Below are positions 1-7,901 of a stretch of 25,646 bases of DNA, piece after piece. Position 1 is the stretch's first letter; the number at the start of each line of letters is the position of its first letter. The position numbers were made by a program, and so were the translations under genes. This stretch comes from Bacteroidota bacterium. Its GTDB lineage: Bacteria > Bacteroidota > Ignavibacteria > Tepidaquicellales > Tepidaquicellaceae. Location: the NCBI GenBank assembly GCA_003519545.1, contig DOWN01000122.1:1-25646 (forward strand), written 5' to 3'. The notes under the pieces are model-generated. The model had not been told where the DNA came from and made no database searches. It saw only the letters and a list, made by a program, of their open reading frames with translations.

Positions 1-12
1 AAGTTACACAGA

Positions 13-699
13 TTGAAACACAAAGGAATGGTATTAAGTGCCGGATTTGGAACGAGGTTAAAACCATTGACAGATAATTTACCTAAAGCATTAGTAGAGT
101 TTAATGGCAAGCCAATGATTGAATATCAAATTGAGAGGTTAAAAAATTTGGGATGTGATGAGATAATCGTAAACACACATCACTTCGCAGATAAGATGGA
201 AGAATTTTTTAAAGAGAATGATTTTGGCGTTAAGATTAGTTTAAGTTACGAACCGGAAATATTAGGAACAGGAGGGGGAATTTTGAATGCGGAGAAATAT
301 TTGAGAAACTGTGATTATTTTTTTGTGATTAATGTTGATGTCGATACTGATTTTGATTTGAATGAGATGAAAATGGAATGGGAGAGAATTTATAATGATG
401 AAAAGGAAAAAGAAAATTTACTTGCGATGTTGTTAATACAGAAACGAGAGACAAAAAGGTATTTAGAGTTTGATGAAAAGATGATATTAAAGGGTAGAGC
501 GGGAGAGGATACTCCGGAAAACAGAAAATATGCGTTTAATGGTGTGCATATTATATCCCCTGAAATTTTTAGATTACATTTACCGGTAGAATTTTCAGAT
601 ATATTGAATTTATATTTGACATCAAATAAAGTGATAAAAGGATACAATGCGGGTGGAAGTTATTTTAAAGATTTAGGAAAGAAAAATGGTATAGATTAA
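13..699 (+). CDS. Sugar-1-phosphate nucleotidyltransferase (MurU/HddC-like)
   Basis: The product is a 228-residue nucleotidyltransferase that would join a sugar 1-phosphate to an NTP to give an NDP-sugar for envelope glycans. The N-terminal signature SAGFGTRLKPLTDNLPKAL is the nucleotide-binding G-x-G-T-R-L...P-K loop at residues 9-27. GTGGGILNA near residue 86 and the acidic NVDVDTD near residue 107 fit the base- and metal-binding segments of the family. The length matches short single-domain members such as MurU and HddC; the exact sugar cannot be told. The start is TTG at 13, which puts the glycine loop at its usual distance from the N terminus. The frame stays open to the window edge, so a start further upstream or a 5' truncation cannot be excluded. 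In relatives such genes often follow a sugar kinase, which would lie outside this window. Confidence 0.8.
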   Translation: MKHKGMVLSAGFGTRLKPLTDNLPKALVEFNGKPMIEYQIERLKNLGCDEIIVNTHHFADKMEEFFKENDFGVKISLSYEPEILGTGGGILNAEKYLRNCDYFFVINVDVDTDFDLNEMKMEWERIYNDEKEKENLLAMLLIQKRETKRYLEFDEKMILKGRAGEDTPENRKYAFNGVHIISPEIFRLHLPVEFSDILNLYLTSNKVIKGYNAGGSYFKDLGKKNGID

Positions 700-739
700 A
701 AATAAATTTTATCAGATTTTAAACAAAAGGTGGTTTTAA

Positions 740-937
740 ATGAGATTAAAATATAATATTTCATTACTCTTTACATGTGCCGTTTTCTTTATACTTATTA
801 ATGTTTTAAATTTTATAATTAGTTTTGATAATATTCCCGAAATAATAAAATTTATTGGAGTCATCCTCGTTGTATTATTTATTTATACTATTAAAACTGA
901 GCCGAGAAAAAAAATAAAAAAAATTCAAGTTATATAA
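740..937 (+). CDS. Small two-helix membrane protein, unrecognised
   Basis: This is a 65-residue protein with two hydrophobic stretches, roughly residues 8-28 and 36-51. A short polar turn separates them and the tail is very basic (EPRKKIKKIQ). It looks like a small inner-membrane hairpin with a positively charged cytoplasmic end. A strong Shine-Dalgarno sequence (AAAGGTGG at 726-733) sits ahead of the ATG, which supports real translation. I do not recognise a family. It lies 40 bases after the nucleotidyltransferase and 45 bases before the propeller gene on the same strand, so co-transcription is possible but not shown. Confidence 0.6.
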   Translation: MRLKYNISLLFTCAVFFILINVLNFIISFDNIPEIIKFIGVILVVLFIYTIKTEPRKKIKKIQVI

Positions 938-982
938 TAACCCGTAAACTAAAAATTAAAGAATTTATTAAAGGAGGAAAAT

Positions 983-3079
983 ATGAAAAAAATAATATTA
1001 ATAATACCTTGCCTGATTATCCTGCTACAAAATTCAGCATTTACACAATGGGAACAAACTTCGGGACCTGGGGGATTAAGAATTTATTGCATAACAGAAG
1101 CAAACAATTATATTTATGTTGGAACTGATGGCGGTGGAGTGTTCAGAAGCAGTAATAATGGGGAATCTTGGAATGCAGTAAATAATGGAATCACTTCTCC
1201 TACTGTTTCTACTATCGCGAGTTCAGGTAATAATATATTTGTAGGCACAATTGGTAAAGGTATATTTAAAAGTACAAACAATGGACAAAGTTTTTCAACT
1301 GTCAATCAAGGTTTGACTAATTTAAAAATTAAATATATTTGTATTGATGGAAACCTTCTATTCGCAGGTACTTATGATGGAGGTGGGATTTTTATAAGTA
1401 CGAATAACGGAGAAATCTGGAGTTCTTGTAATACGGGATTTAATTTAAATTTTAATTTTAGTGTAAACTCAATTTATTCAATAAATAAAACTATCTTTGC
1501 CGGTACAACTTTAGGAATTTATAAAAGTACAAATTATGGACAGAGTTGGTTTTTATCTTCCAATGGTTTAACAAATTTAAATATTCAAACTATTGCATTT
1601 TTAGGAAATAAATTGTTAGTTGGAACATTAGATGGTATTTCACACAGTACAGATTATGGAGAAAATTGGAGTGATTTAAATAATGGACTGGTTCAAAATT
1701 TAGGAATAGGTTCAATAGCTGGTGTTAATTATAATATTTTTGCCTCTTCAAAAGATAATGGGAGAATTTATCTAAGTACTAATTATGGACTAAGTTGGAA
1801 TACTATTTTCAATGGTTGGAATCATAGACATATATTATGTTTAGGGAATATCGGTAATCAAATTTTCGCAGGTTCAGATATAGATCAGAATATTTTATTA
1901 ATTCCAGAGAACGGTCAAAATATAAAATTTTTAAATGTTGGAGTTTATAATATATCTACAAACACTTTTCTTCAATCAAATAACAACATTTTTGCAGGAA
2001 CTTTAGGTAGTGGAATTTTTATGAGTTCAAATTCAGGAAATAGCTGGAAATTAATTAATGACAGTAAAATTTCGAATTTGAATATTAATGATTTTACTAA
2101 TTCAAATAACATTATATTTGCGGGTAGTCATAAAGGAATTTTGAAAAGTAATAATTTAGGTGAAAATTGGAGTTTGATTAACAATGAATTAATAAATTTA
2201 GAAATTTCTTGTCTTACAAAATCTGAGTCTTATCTATTTGCAGGGGTATACAATGGCGGAATTTATAGAAGTTCAAACGATGGTCAAAACTGGATTCCTA
2301 TAAATAATGGGTTATCAAATTTATATATAAATTCCATAGTAACTTTTAATAATTATGTTTTTGCAGCTGTAGGAGGTGGTAATATTTTTAGAAGCTCTAA
2401 TAATGGTGAAAGTTGGGAATTAATGAATCACGGGCAAAATTTATTTTCAGTTTATTCACTTAAAACAACACAAAATTTAATTTTTGCAGCAACTTATAAT
2501 GGTATTTATAAAAGTACAAATAATGGAGAAAATTGGTATTCTTCTAATTATGGATTACAAGAAAATTTAATGGTCAGATGTTTTGCAATTTCAAATAATA
2601 TAATTGTAGCCGGTACAATAAATGGAATTTATCTAAGTACAAATTTTGGAGAATCCTGGATTAAAAAAAATGAAGGCTTTTGGAACGATAATATATTAAT
2701 CAAGTCTCTATTAATAAATCATAATTATATATTCGCAGGAACTTATAATAATTCCGTTTGGAAAAGACCGCTTTCTGATATTGTAAATATTCAAAGTATC
2801 TCGTCAGAGATACCTGAAAATTATTCCCTCTATCAGAATTATCCGAACCCGTTTAATCCGGAAACGAAAATTAAATTTAATATACCTCAAAATAATTTTG
2901 TGAATCTTTCAGTTTATGATTTACTTGGAAAAAAAGTTAAAATCTTAGTTAACGAAAATTTAAGTCCGGGAACTTACGAGTTTTCTTTTGATGGATTAAA
3001 TCTACCTAGCGGAGTTTATTTTTATAAACTAAATGCAGGTAATTTCTCTCAAACAAAAAAAATGACATTAATTAAATAA
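983..3079 (+). CDS. Secreted Asp-box beta-propeller protein with T9SS sorting domain
   Basis: This 698-residue exported protein begins with a signal peptide (MKKIILIIPCLIILLQNSAF, cut near FTQ). Its body is a run of about 43-residue repeats. Each holds an Asp-box-like core of the form GIYKSTNNGENW followed by NNGL, as in BNR/sortilin-type and Ycf48-like propellers. I count 13 units, one of them degenerate (IPENGQN), plus a half unit (NNSVWKRPL) at the end. About 14 blades would suit two seven-bladed propellers. From about residue 612 comes a T9SS C-terminal domain with NYPNPFNPETKIKF at 619 and a KKMTLIK end, so export across the outer membrane is likely. AAAGGAGG at 970-977 is a strong ribosome binding site. 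Codons are rich in AAT and TAT, unlike the two T9SS genes at the other end. Ligand or function is unknown. Confidence 0.9.
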   Translation: MKKIILIIPCLIILLQNSAFTQWEQTSGPGGLRIYCITEANNYIYVGTDGGGVFRSSNNGESWNAVNNGITSPTVSTIASSGNNIFVGTIGKGIFKSTNNGQSFSTVNQGLTNLKIKYICIDGNLLFAGTYDGGGIFISTNNGEIWSSCNTGFNLNFNFSVNSIYSINKTIFAGTTLGIYKSTNYGQSWFLSSNGLTNLNIQTIAFLGNKLLVGTLDGISHSTDYGENWSDLNNGLVQNLGIGSIAGVNYNIFASSKDNGRIYLSTNYGLSWNTIFNGWNHRHILCLGNIGNQIFAGSDIDQNILLIPENGQNIKFLNVGVYNISTNTFLQSNNNIFAGTLGSGIFMSSNSGNSWKLINDSKISNLNINDFTNSNNIIFAGSHKGILKSNNLGENWSLINNELINLEISCLTKSESYLFAGVYNGGIYRSSNDGQNWIPINNGLSNLYINSIVTFNNYVFAAVGGGNIFRSSNNGESWELMNHGQNLFSVYSLKTTQNLIFAATYNGIYKSTNNGENWYSSNYGLQENLMVRCFAISNNIIVAGTINGIYLSTNFGESWIKKNEGFWNDNILIKSLLINHNYIFAGTYNNSVWKRPLSDIVNIQSISSEIPENYSLYQNYPNPFNPETKIKFNIPQNNFVNLSVYDLLGKKVKILVNENLSPGTYEFSFDGLNLPSGVYFYKLNAGNFSQTKKMTLIK

Positions 3080-3092
3080 GAATGAATTTTTA

Positions 3093-3683
3093 TTGAGCTA
3101 CAACATCGGTGAAAAATATGATAAGATTGCGAAGGTGTGGGAGGAGGAGCATAGGAATTCTGAATATGGGATTTGGCAAATTGAAAAAGCAATATCTTAT
3201 TGTGAAAATAAAAAGACTGCTCTTGATGTAGGTTGCGGATGTGGAAGAAGAATAACAAACTTATTAATCAAAGAAGGATTTTCTATTACCGGGCTTGATG
3301 CTTCAAGTGAAATGATAAAAATTGCAAAACAAAATTATCCTGAAATTAATTTTATTCATAAAGATATTTGTGAATGGCAATCCGATGAAAAATTTGATTT
3401 AATAATTGCTTGGGACAGTATTTTTCATTTACCATTTAATGAGCACAAACCGGTTATTAATAAACTAACTTCCTTTCTAAATCCAAAAGGAATTATTATT
3501 TATACTTTTGGTGATGATACCGGAGAGCATTATTCTGACTGGCATAACGACTCTTTCAGATACAGTTCAATCGGAATTAATGATAATATTAAAACTCTGA
3601 TTGAAAACAATAACGAAATAAAACATCTCGAACTTGATCAGTTTCCCGAAAAGCATATATTCATAATCGCAAAAAAATTATGA
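3093..3683 (+). CDS. Class I SAM-dependent methyltransferase
   Basis: This is a 196-residue Rossmann-fold methyltransferase. Motif I is TALDVGCGCGRRITNLL (about residues 42-58), with an acidic end to beta-2 (GLDASSEMI). KFDLIIAWDSIFHLP carries the motif IV region, and LNPKGIIIYTFG is the typical post-motif strand. The substrate cannot be predicted; the family includes small-molecule, lipid and rRNA methylases. The start is TTG at 3093: no ATG exists in frame between the upstream stop and the conserved region, and there is no clear ribosome binding site. It lies 13 bases after the propeller gene, and its TGA overlaps the ATG of the next gene by four bases, so it is probably translationally coupled to that secreted protein. 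Confidence 0.85.
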   Translation: MSYNIGEKYDKIAKVWEEEHRNSEYGIWQIEKAISYCENKKTALDVGCGCGRRITNLLIKEGFSITGLDASSEMIKIAKQNYPEINFIHKDICEWQSDEKFDLIIAWDSIFHLPFNEHKPVINKLTSFLNPKGIIIYTFGDDTGEHYSDWHNDSFRYSSIGINDNIKTLIENNNEIKHLELDQFPEKHIFIIAKKL

Positions 3684-4798
3684 TTAAATTCTGCAAAGTA
3701 TTATTTTTATGTTTAATCATCTCTCAATATTTTACACCGAAGATATATTCACAAAAATTAGGAGTTAATTATAACGGGGTTTTCTCTCAAATTAATCATA
3801 CAGATTTAAACAGATGCGAAGCACTGTTAATAAGAGGGTTCGTTGATTATTTTGATTTTAAATCGGGAAAGAAAAATTTGTTTACTGATTCGGGATTAAA
3901 AAAACTCAAAGAAAAACATTCACAAGGATTTAAAGTAATTATAAACATCAAATTTAATTACGAAGAAAAAAATCTTCCCGTTACACAATCTGAAACTAAT
4001 GAAGAATTAATATTTTTAGATACACTCCTAAACGCGGTATATAACAGTTGTGATTATCTTGTTTGTGGTAATGAACCATTTATAGAATCTAAGAAAGATC
4101 AGAGAGATTCAAGACTTTCAAATTTTTATATCACGGTTGCCGAAAGAGTAAAATCTTTTGCCGATAAGCAGACAAGAAAAATTCCCTTGTACATCGGGGC
4201 GTTTGATAATCTTTGGAAGCCTTCCTGGCAGACCGAAGCCGCTAAAACATTAATAGAGTTTGCAAAAAAGACTGAATGGATTTCAGGAATTGATTTACAT
4301 ATTCATCATACTTATATGGAAGATATTGACAGTGTATTTCAATTTGTAACACCATTAATCAGAGAAGATCAAAAAATTATTGTTACTGAATTTTCTTTAA
4401 AAAATTTTTGGAAGTTACATTTGAAAGATACGATACCGTTAATACTGAATACAAAATTTGGAAGACAAAAAAACTGGGAAGTTTATCAATACTTAAATTA
4501 TACAATTCATAATCCTGTAAGCAAGCAAGAGTGGGTGGAATTCCTAAGTAACAGCAATTGGTTTGAAGAGAATAAAAATTATCTTACCGATGCTATGGAA
4601 AAATTTAATTCTTATCAAAAATTTCAGATGGCTACTTATGGATTATATCAGAATGCTCCGCAAGAGTTTACGGCAAAAACTGATCCGTGGATTATAAATC
4701 CATTATTTGTAAACGTTACAGTTGTAAAAGATAGTTTGACAGGTGAATATCAAACTAATTATAAATTTTTTGAAGAGTTTGTTAAATTAGTGAGATAA
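3680..4798 (+). CDS. Secreted glycoside-hydrolase-like TIM-barrel protein
   Basis: This 372-residue protein has an N-terminal signal peptide (residues 1 to about 25, ending KIYSQ). The mature part reads like a clan GH-A (beta/alpha)8 barrel. YLVCGNEPF puts Asn131-Glu132-Pro133 at the end of a strand where GH-A enzymes carry the acid/base Glu. GIDLHIHHTY (203-212) fits a substrate-binding strand. KIIVTEFSL puts Glu237 where the nucleophile would be. It has no T9SS tail and no lipobox, so it is probably periplasmic. The family assignment is an inference from these motifs; an inactive sugar-binding relative is possible. The gene overlaps the methyltransferase by four bases (ATGA) and converges on the bicupin gene seven bases later. 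Confidence 0.6.
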   Translation: MIKFCKVLFLCLIISQYFTPKIYSQKLGVNYNGVFSQINHTDLNRCEALLIRGFVDYFDFKSGKKNLFTDSGLKKLKEKHSQGFKVIINIKFNYEEKNLPVTQSETNEELIFLDTLLNAVYNSCDYLVCGNEPFIESKKDQRDSRLSNFYITVAERVKSFADKQTRKIPLYIGAFDNLWKPSWQTEAAKTLIEFAKKTEWISGIDLHIHHTYMEDIDSVFQFVTPLIREDQKIIVTEFSLKNFWKLHLKDTIPLILNTKFGRQKNWEVYQYLNYTIHNPVSKQEWVEFLSNSNWFEENKNYLTDAMEKFNSYQKFQMATYGLYQNAPQEFTAKTDPWIINPLFVNVTVVKDSLTGEYQTNYKFFEEFVKLVR

Positions 4799-4815
4799 GT
4801 GATTCTTATTTTTTT
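4794..4815 (+). terminator. Weak hairpin with T-run between convergent genes
   Basis: ATAAG, a five-base loop, CTTAT and then a seven-T run span the stop codon of the glycosidase-like gene. The stem is short and all A-T but one pair, so it is only a candidate terminator. It would extend into the 3' end of the convergent bicupin gene. Confidence 0.25.
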
Positions 4816-5840
4816 CCTGAAATAATAAACTTTTCTTTTTTTGGAAGTTTTTTAACGATGTCCGAAGGTAAGTTTAAATTTCCGGCAACAAGAGATTCCG
4901 GATTTGACGATAACCAGGAAGTTAAAGATATTTCTTCATAAACACCGCTATTGAAAACTACAATTATTTCACATACTTCATCACCAATATTTTCAATTGA
5001 ATGTCCGTATCCCATTGGAGTATATCCGACTTCCCCTTTTTCTAATTCAAGAACAGAAGACTGAGCAGAAGAAGCAAATACGGTTAGTCGAATTTTACCG
5101 GAAATAATATAAATCCACTCATCAGCATTAGGATGCCAGTGGAGTTCACGCAATGCACCGGGATTTAATTTAAGTATTGCACCTGTTATAGTTTCAGAAA
5201 TTGGAAATTCTTTTGAAGATGCTATCCAAAGTTTTCCGCCGTCATGGTCATGGGAAGGAATCTGTGATAACAATTCATACTTGTGAGTTAGAGGAGTTGA
5301 AAATTCCTTTTTCTCACCTTCATCCTGGCTTGCCTGAACGATATAAACTTCTTTATCAGGTAATGATTTTATTTCGTCAGTTGTGAGACCTAAATTTTTA
5401 GCGACTATTTCTTTGGGAGTTTGTGAAAGCCAATCAGTAACACTGAAAGTTGCAAATTCAGAAAAAGCACCATTATCAAAAACCAACATAAAAGTTGTAC
5501 CTTCAGGACTTAAACCTTCGATAGAATGTCCATGCCCTCTCGGGAAATACCAAATATCTCCGGCTTTGAAATCATTGTATTCATATTTTCCCTGCGGATC
5601 AACAATTGTAGTTCTTACATTCCCTGAAATTACATATCCCCATTCTGCTGCGTTTGTATGCCAGTGAAGTTCACGCAAACCGCCGGGTTTTAACTCCATT
5701 AAAACTCCCGCGAGATTTTTAGAAACCGGAAAATCCCTAACGGTTGCTTCTTTAGCCCATCCAAAAGGCAAGTCTCTGACAGACTGAGTATTTAAATTAA
5801 ATTTAAATCCGGGTAATGAATCTGATTTATTGGAATTCAA
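4806..5840 (-). CDS. Bicupin, oxalate decarboxylase (OxdC)-like
   Basis: This 344-residue protein has two cupin domains and no signal peptide. Domain 1 has GGLRELHWHTNAAEW, giving Mn ligands His59, His61, Glu66 and His105 (GHGHS). Domain 2 has LHWHPNADEW, giving His234, His236, Glu241 and His280. Arg56, matching the catalytic Arg92 of Bacillus OxdC, is present, and so is VRDFPVSKNLAG just before it. The lid that is SENS in OxdC reads SEFA here: Ser127 and the key Glu128 are kept while the next two residues differ. Oxalate to formate plus CO2 is the family reaction; a related Mn-cupin reaction is possible. The start is TTG at 5840, the first start after an in-frame stop. It follows the Nfu gene by 19 bases and is probably co-transcribed with it. 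Confidence 0.82.
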   Translation of the reverse strand: MNSNKSDSLPGFKFNLNTQSVRDLPFGWAKEATVRDFPVSKNLAGVLMELKPGGLRELHWHTNAAEWGYVISGNVRTTIVDPQGKYEYNDFKAGDIWYFPRGHGHSIEGLSPEGTTFMLVFDNGAFSEFATFSVTDWLSQTPKEIVAKNLGLTTDEIKSLPDKEVYIVQASQDEGEKKEFSTPLTHKYELLSQIPSHDHDGGKLWIASSKEFPISETITGAILKLNPGALRELHWHPNADEWIYIISGKIRLTVFASSAQSSVLELEKGEVGYTPMGYGHSIENIGDEVCEIIVVFNSGVYEEISLTSWLSSNPESLVAGNLNLPSDIVKKLPKKEKFIISGKK

Positions 5841-5859
5841 AATTATAAATTTTTAATTT

Positions 5860-6096
5860 TTAACTTACTGATTCAACTCTTTTCAAGGTTGGAAATTCTC
5901 TCATCAAAGCACGTTCAACTCCTGCCCTGAGAGTCATTTGGCTTAATGCACAACCAACACAAGCCCCTAAAAGTCTCACTTCAATAATGCTGTCTTCTTT
6001 GATACTTACTACTTCAATATCACCACCGTCCATTTGTAAATATGGTCTGACATTTTCTAAAACTTCATTAACTCTCTCAAGTGTAATTTCTTCCAT
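5860..6096 (-). CDS. Nfu-type Fe-S cluster scaffold (NifU C-terminal domain)
   Basis: This 78-residue single-domain protein matches the NifU C-terminal domain. It has the N-terminal helix followed by YLQMDGGDIEVV (residues 19-30) and the conserved LLGACVGCALSQMTL with Cys46 and Cys49, which hold a bridging Fe-S cluster between two subunits. The short REFP segment near the C terminus is also typical. It acts in the cytoplasm as a carrier that passes assembled clusters to target proteins. It lies just downstream of a lipoprotein gene and in the same strand run as mrp, another Fe-S carrier, which supports a shared role in cluster delivery. Suf or Isc core genes are not in this window. Confidence 0.92.
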   Translation of the reverse strand: MEEITLERVNEVLENVRPYLQMDGGDIEVVSIKEDSIIEVRLLGACVGCALSQMTLRAGVERALMREFPTLKRVESVS

Positions 6097-6121
6097 TTAT
6101 AAATTTCAATTATGTTTTATA

Positions 6122-6544
6122 TTATTCAACTAATTTTCTGCTTTCTTCAATAGTTCTTGCATAATCCAGATGCCAGGTTCCATTTTCTTTTATGGTATAC
6201 ATCTCCTGTTTTTCACCGTTGAATGTTAAAATATTCACGGTTGCTTTATCATCCCCTTCTTTGATTTCTTCCATAACCTGAAAATCATTTCCCAATACAC
6301 CAAGGGCTTTTGCATCTTTCATAGAAGCAACAAAAAATTCCTGACCTGACTGATTTCTGTTTTTAGCCATATCTTCATAGAGTTTCTGCGAATCTTTAGA
6401 AAGTATAGTCCATGCCTTAGAAGGATTGCCTTCTTTGACTGCAGTTACGAAATCTTTTATGGCATTTGCAGGAGAGTCCGAACCACCAGGAGACCCGCAA
6501 GAAATTAGAAAAGCACTTAAAAAACAAAATATTAATATTCTCAT
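6122..6544 (-). CDS. Small lipoprotein, possibly DUF4878-like
   Basis: This 140-residue protein has a lipoprotein signal (MRILIFCFLSAFLISC) with the lipidated Cys at residue 16, followed by a Gly/Ser/Pro-rich linker. The segment ANAIKDFVTAVKEGNPSKAW and the later VNILTFNGEKQEM...WHLDYA resemble lumazine-binding-like or NTF2-like domains grouped as DUF4878. In these a helix-rich start is followed by beta strands measuring protein stress or load; no catalytic residues are apparent. Its role is unknown. It sits between mrp and nfu on the same strand, 25 bases ahead of nfu, but nothing in the sequence ties it to Fe-S metabolism. Confidence 0.7.
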   Translation of the reverse strand: MRILIFCFLSAFLISCGSPGGSDSPANAIKDFVTAVKEGNPSKAWTILSKDSQKLYEDMAKNRNQSGQEFFVASMKDAKALGVLGNDFQVMEEIKEGDDKATVNILTFNGEKQEMYTIKENGTWHLDYARTIEESRKLVE

Positions 6545-6712
6545 AAATTAAATATAGAAAATAAATATTTATTTAAAAATCTAAAATTAAAATTTAAAAA
6601 TTAAATAATTCACTTCCGTGCAAAACAGTTAAATATATTTCATAACAAATCGTTACGAATTTAACAAATTACTTTAATTACAACCAAAATTTTTAGAAAT
6701 TGAAGATTTATT

Positions 6713-7801
6713 TTAAAGTTTAATTTCTAAACCCGGCGATTTATTAGATTTTATATTTCTTTGATTTATTAAATTAACAGTTCTTTTAGCAATTTCAGAA
6801 TAAATTTTTGCTTCTAATGAATCAGGTTCGAATATTGAAACAGGTTTCCCTAAGTCACCACCTTCTCTGATTTTTTTATTAATTGGAATCTGACCAAGAA
6901 GCGGAATACCCAATTCATCACACATATTTTTACCTCCATCTTTTCCGAAGATATAATCAATTGAACCGTCAGGTAAATTGTAATAACTCATATTTTCAAT
7001 TATTCCAATAGTTTGCACATTTACTTTTTCAAACATAGAAAAACCTTTTTTTGCATCAATAAGAGAAATCTCCTGGGGTGTTGTCACAATAATTGCACCT
7101 GTAAGAGGAATGGTTTGGCTTAGAGTAAGTTGTATATCCCCGGTACCGGGAGGCATATCAAAAATTAAGAAATCCAGTTCGCTCCAAACAACTTCTCCCA
7201 TAAATTGCTTTAATGCACTCGAAGCCATTGGACCACGCCAAACAACAGCATTGTTGCCTTCAATCAAAAAACCAATTGACATAACTTCCACATCATATTT
7301 AGTAACAGGAACAAGTTTATTTTTCCCGTTAACACTTTTAATTTTGGGTTTTTCTTTGATGTCAAACATAGTTGGTATTGAAGGACCATAAATGTCAGCA
7401 TCAATTATACCTGTTTTATATCCGAGTTTAGCGAGAGAGACTGCGAGATTGACTGCTGCAGTTGACTTTCCAACTCCACCTTTTCCGGAAGCAACAGCAA
7501 TTGTATTTTTTATTCCGGGTAATACTGAAGATTTTTTCTTATCAATATGTTCTACAACGCCACAATTGAAATTTATATTTATTTCAGAAAAATCAGGAAA
7601 TTCTGAAATAACTTTTTTACCAATCTCTTCAGATAATTTTTGAAGTGAAGGATTATTCTCATCAGATACGAACAAATCAATTTTCAGTTTATCACCATTT
7701 ATAGAATAAGATTTCAAAAAATTTAATTCTGTGAAAGAAGTATTTAAATCAGGATCATTAAAGTTTTTTAATATTTCCGATAATTGTTCTTTGGATATCA
7801 T
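6713..7801 (-). CDS. mrp: Mrp/ApbC-family Fe-S carrier ATPase
   Basis: This 362-residue P-loop ATPase carries and transfers Fe-S clusters. Residues 1-85 form the MIP18/DUF59-like N-terminal domain. The deviant Walker A motif is SGKGGVGKST (105-114), followed by IIDADIYGPSIPTMF, WRGPMASSALKQF and FDMPPGTGDIQLTLSQ, all classic Mrp blocks. The C-x-x-C pair that many Mrp proteins carry just after ENMSY is absent: YNLPDGSIDYIFG stands in its place, as in many Bacteroidota homologues. The ATG at 7801 is the only sensible start and faces the divergent membrane-protein gene across 100 bases. It heads the minus-strand run mrp, lipoprotein, nfu, bicupin, but a 168-base gap after mrp may hold another promoter. 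Confidence 0.93.
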   Translation of the reverse strand: MISKEQLSEILKNFNDPDLNTSFTELNFLKSYSINGDKLKIDLFVSDENNPSLQKLSEEIGKKVISEFPDFSEININFNCGVVEHIDKKKSSVLPGIKNTIAVASGKGGVGKSTAAVNLAVSLAKLGYKTGIIDADIYGPSIPTMFDIKEKPKIKSVNGKNKLVPVTKYDVEVMSIGFLIEGNNAVVWRGPMASSALKQFMGEVVWSELDFLIFDMPPGTGDIQLTLSQTIPLTGAIIVTTPQEISLIDAKKGFSMFEKVNVQTIGIIENMSYYNLPDGSIDYIFGKDGGKNMCDELGIPLLGQIPINKKIREGGDLGKPVSIFEPDSLEAKIYSEIAKRTVNLINQRNIKSNKSPGLEIKL

Positions 7802-7901
7802 AATTTATATTTAAACAAATTTTATAATTTAAAATCATAAATTAAATTCAGATATAATGTTATGAATATAAAATTACAATTAATTAGATTATTTTTAAAT
7901 A

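Noticed and set aside
1100..2760. Regularly spaced similar DNA units, possibly a CRISPR or satellite array
   Set aside because: The units are about 129 bases, vary at DNA level, keep one reading frame and encode propeller repeats.
5383..5667. 94-codon open frame antisense to the bicupin gene
   Set aside because: It covers conserved cupin codons on the other strand and has no own ribosome binding site or family features.
6628..6665. Inverted GTTAAAT / ATTTAAC in the 168-base gap ahead of the lipoprotein gene
   Set aside because: Seven A-T rich bases with a 24-base loop are expected by chance in DNA of this composition.
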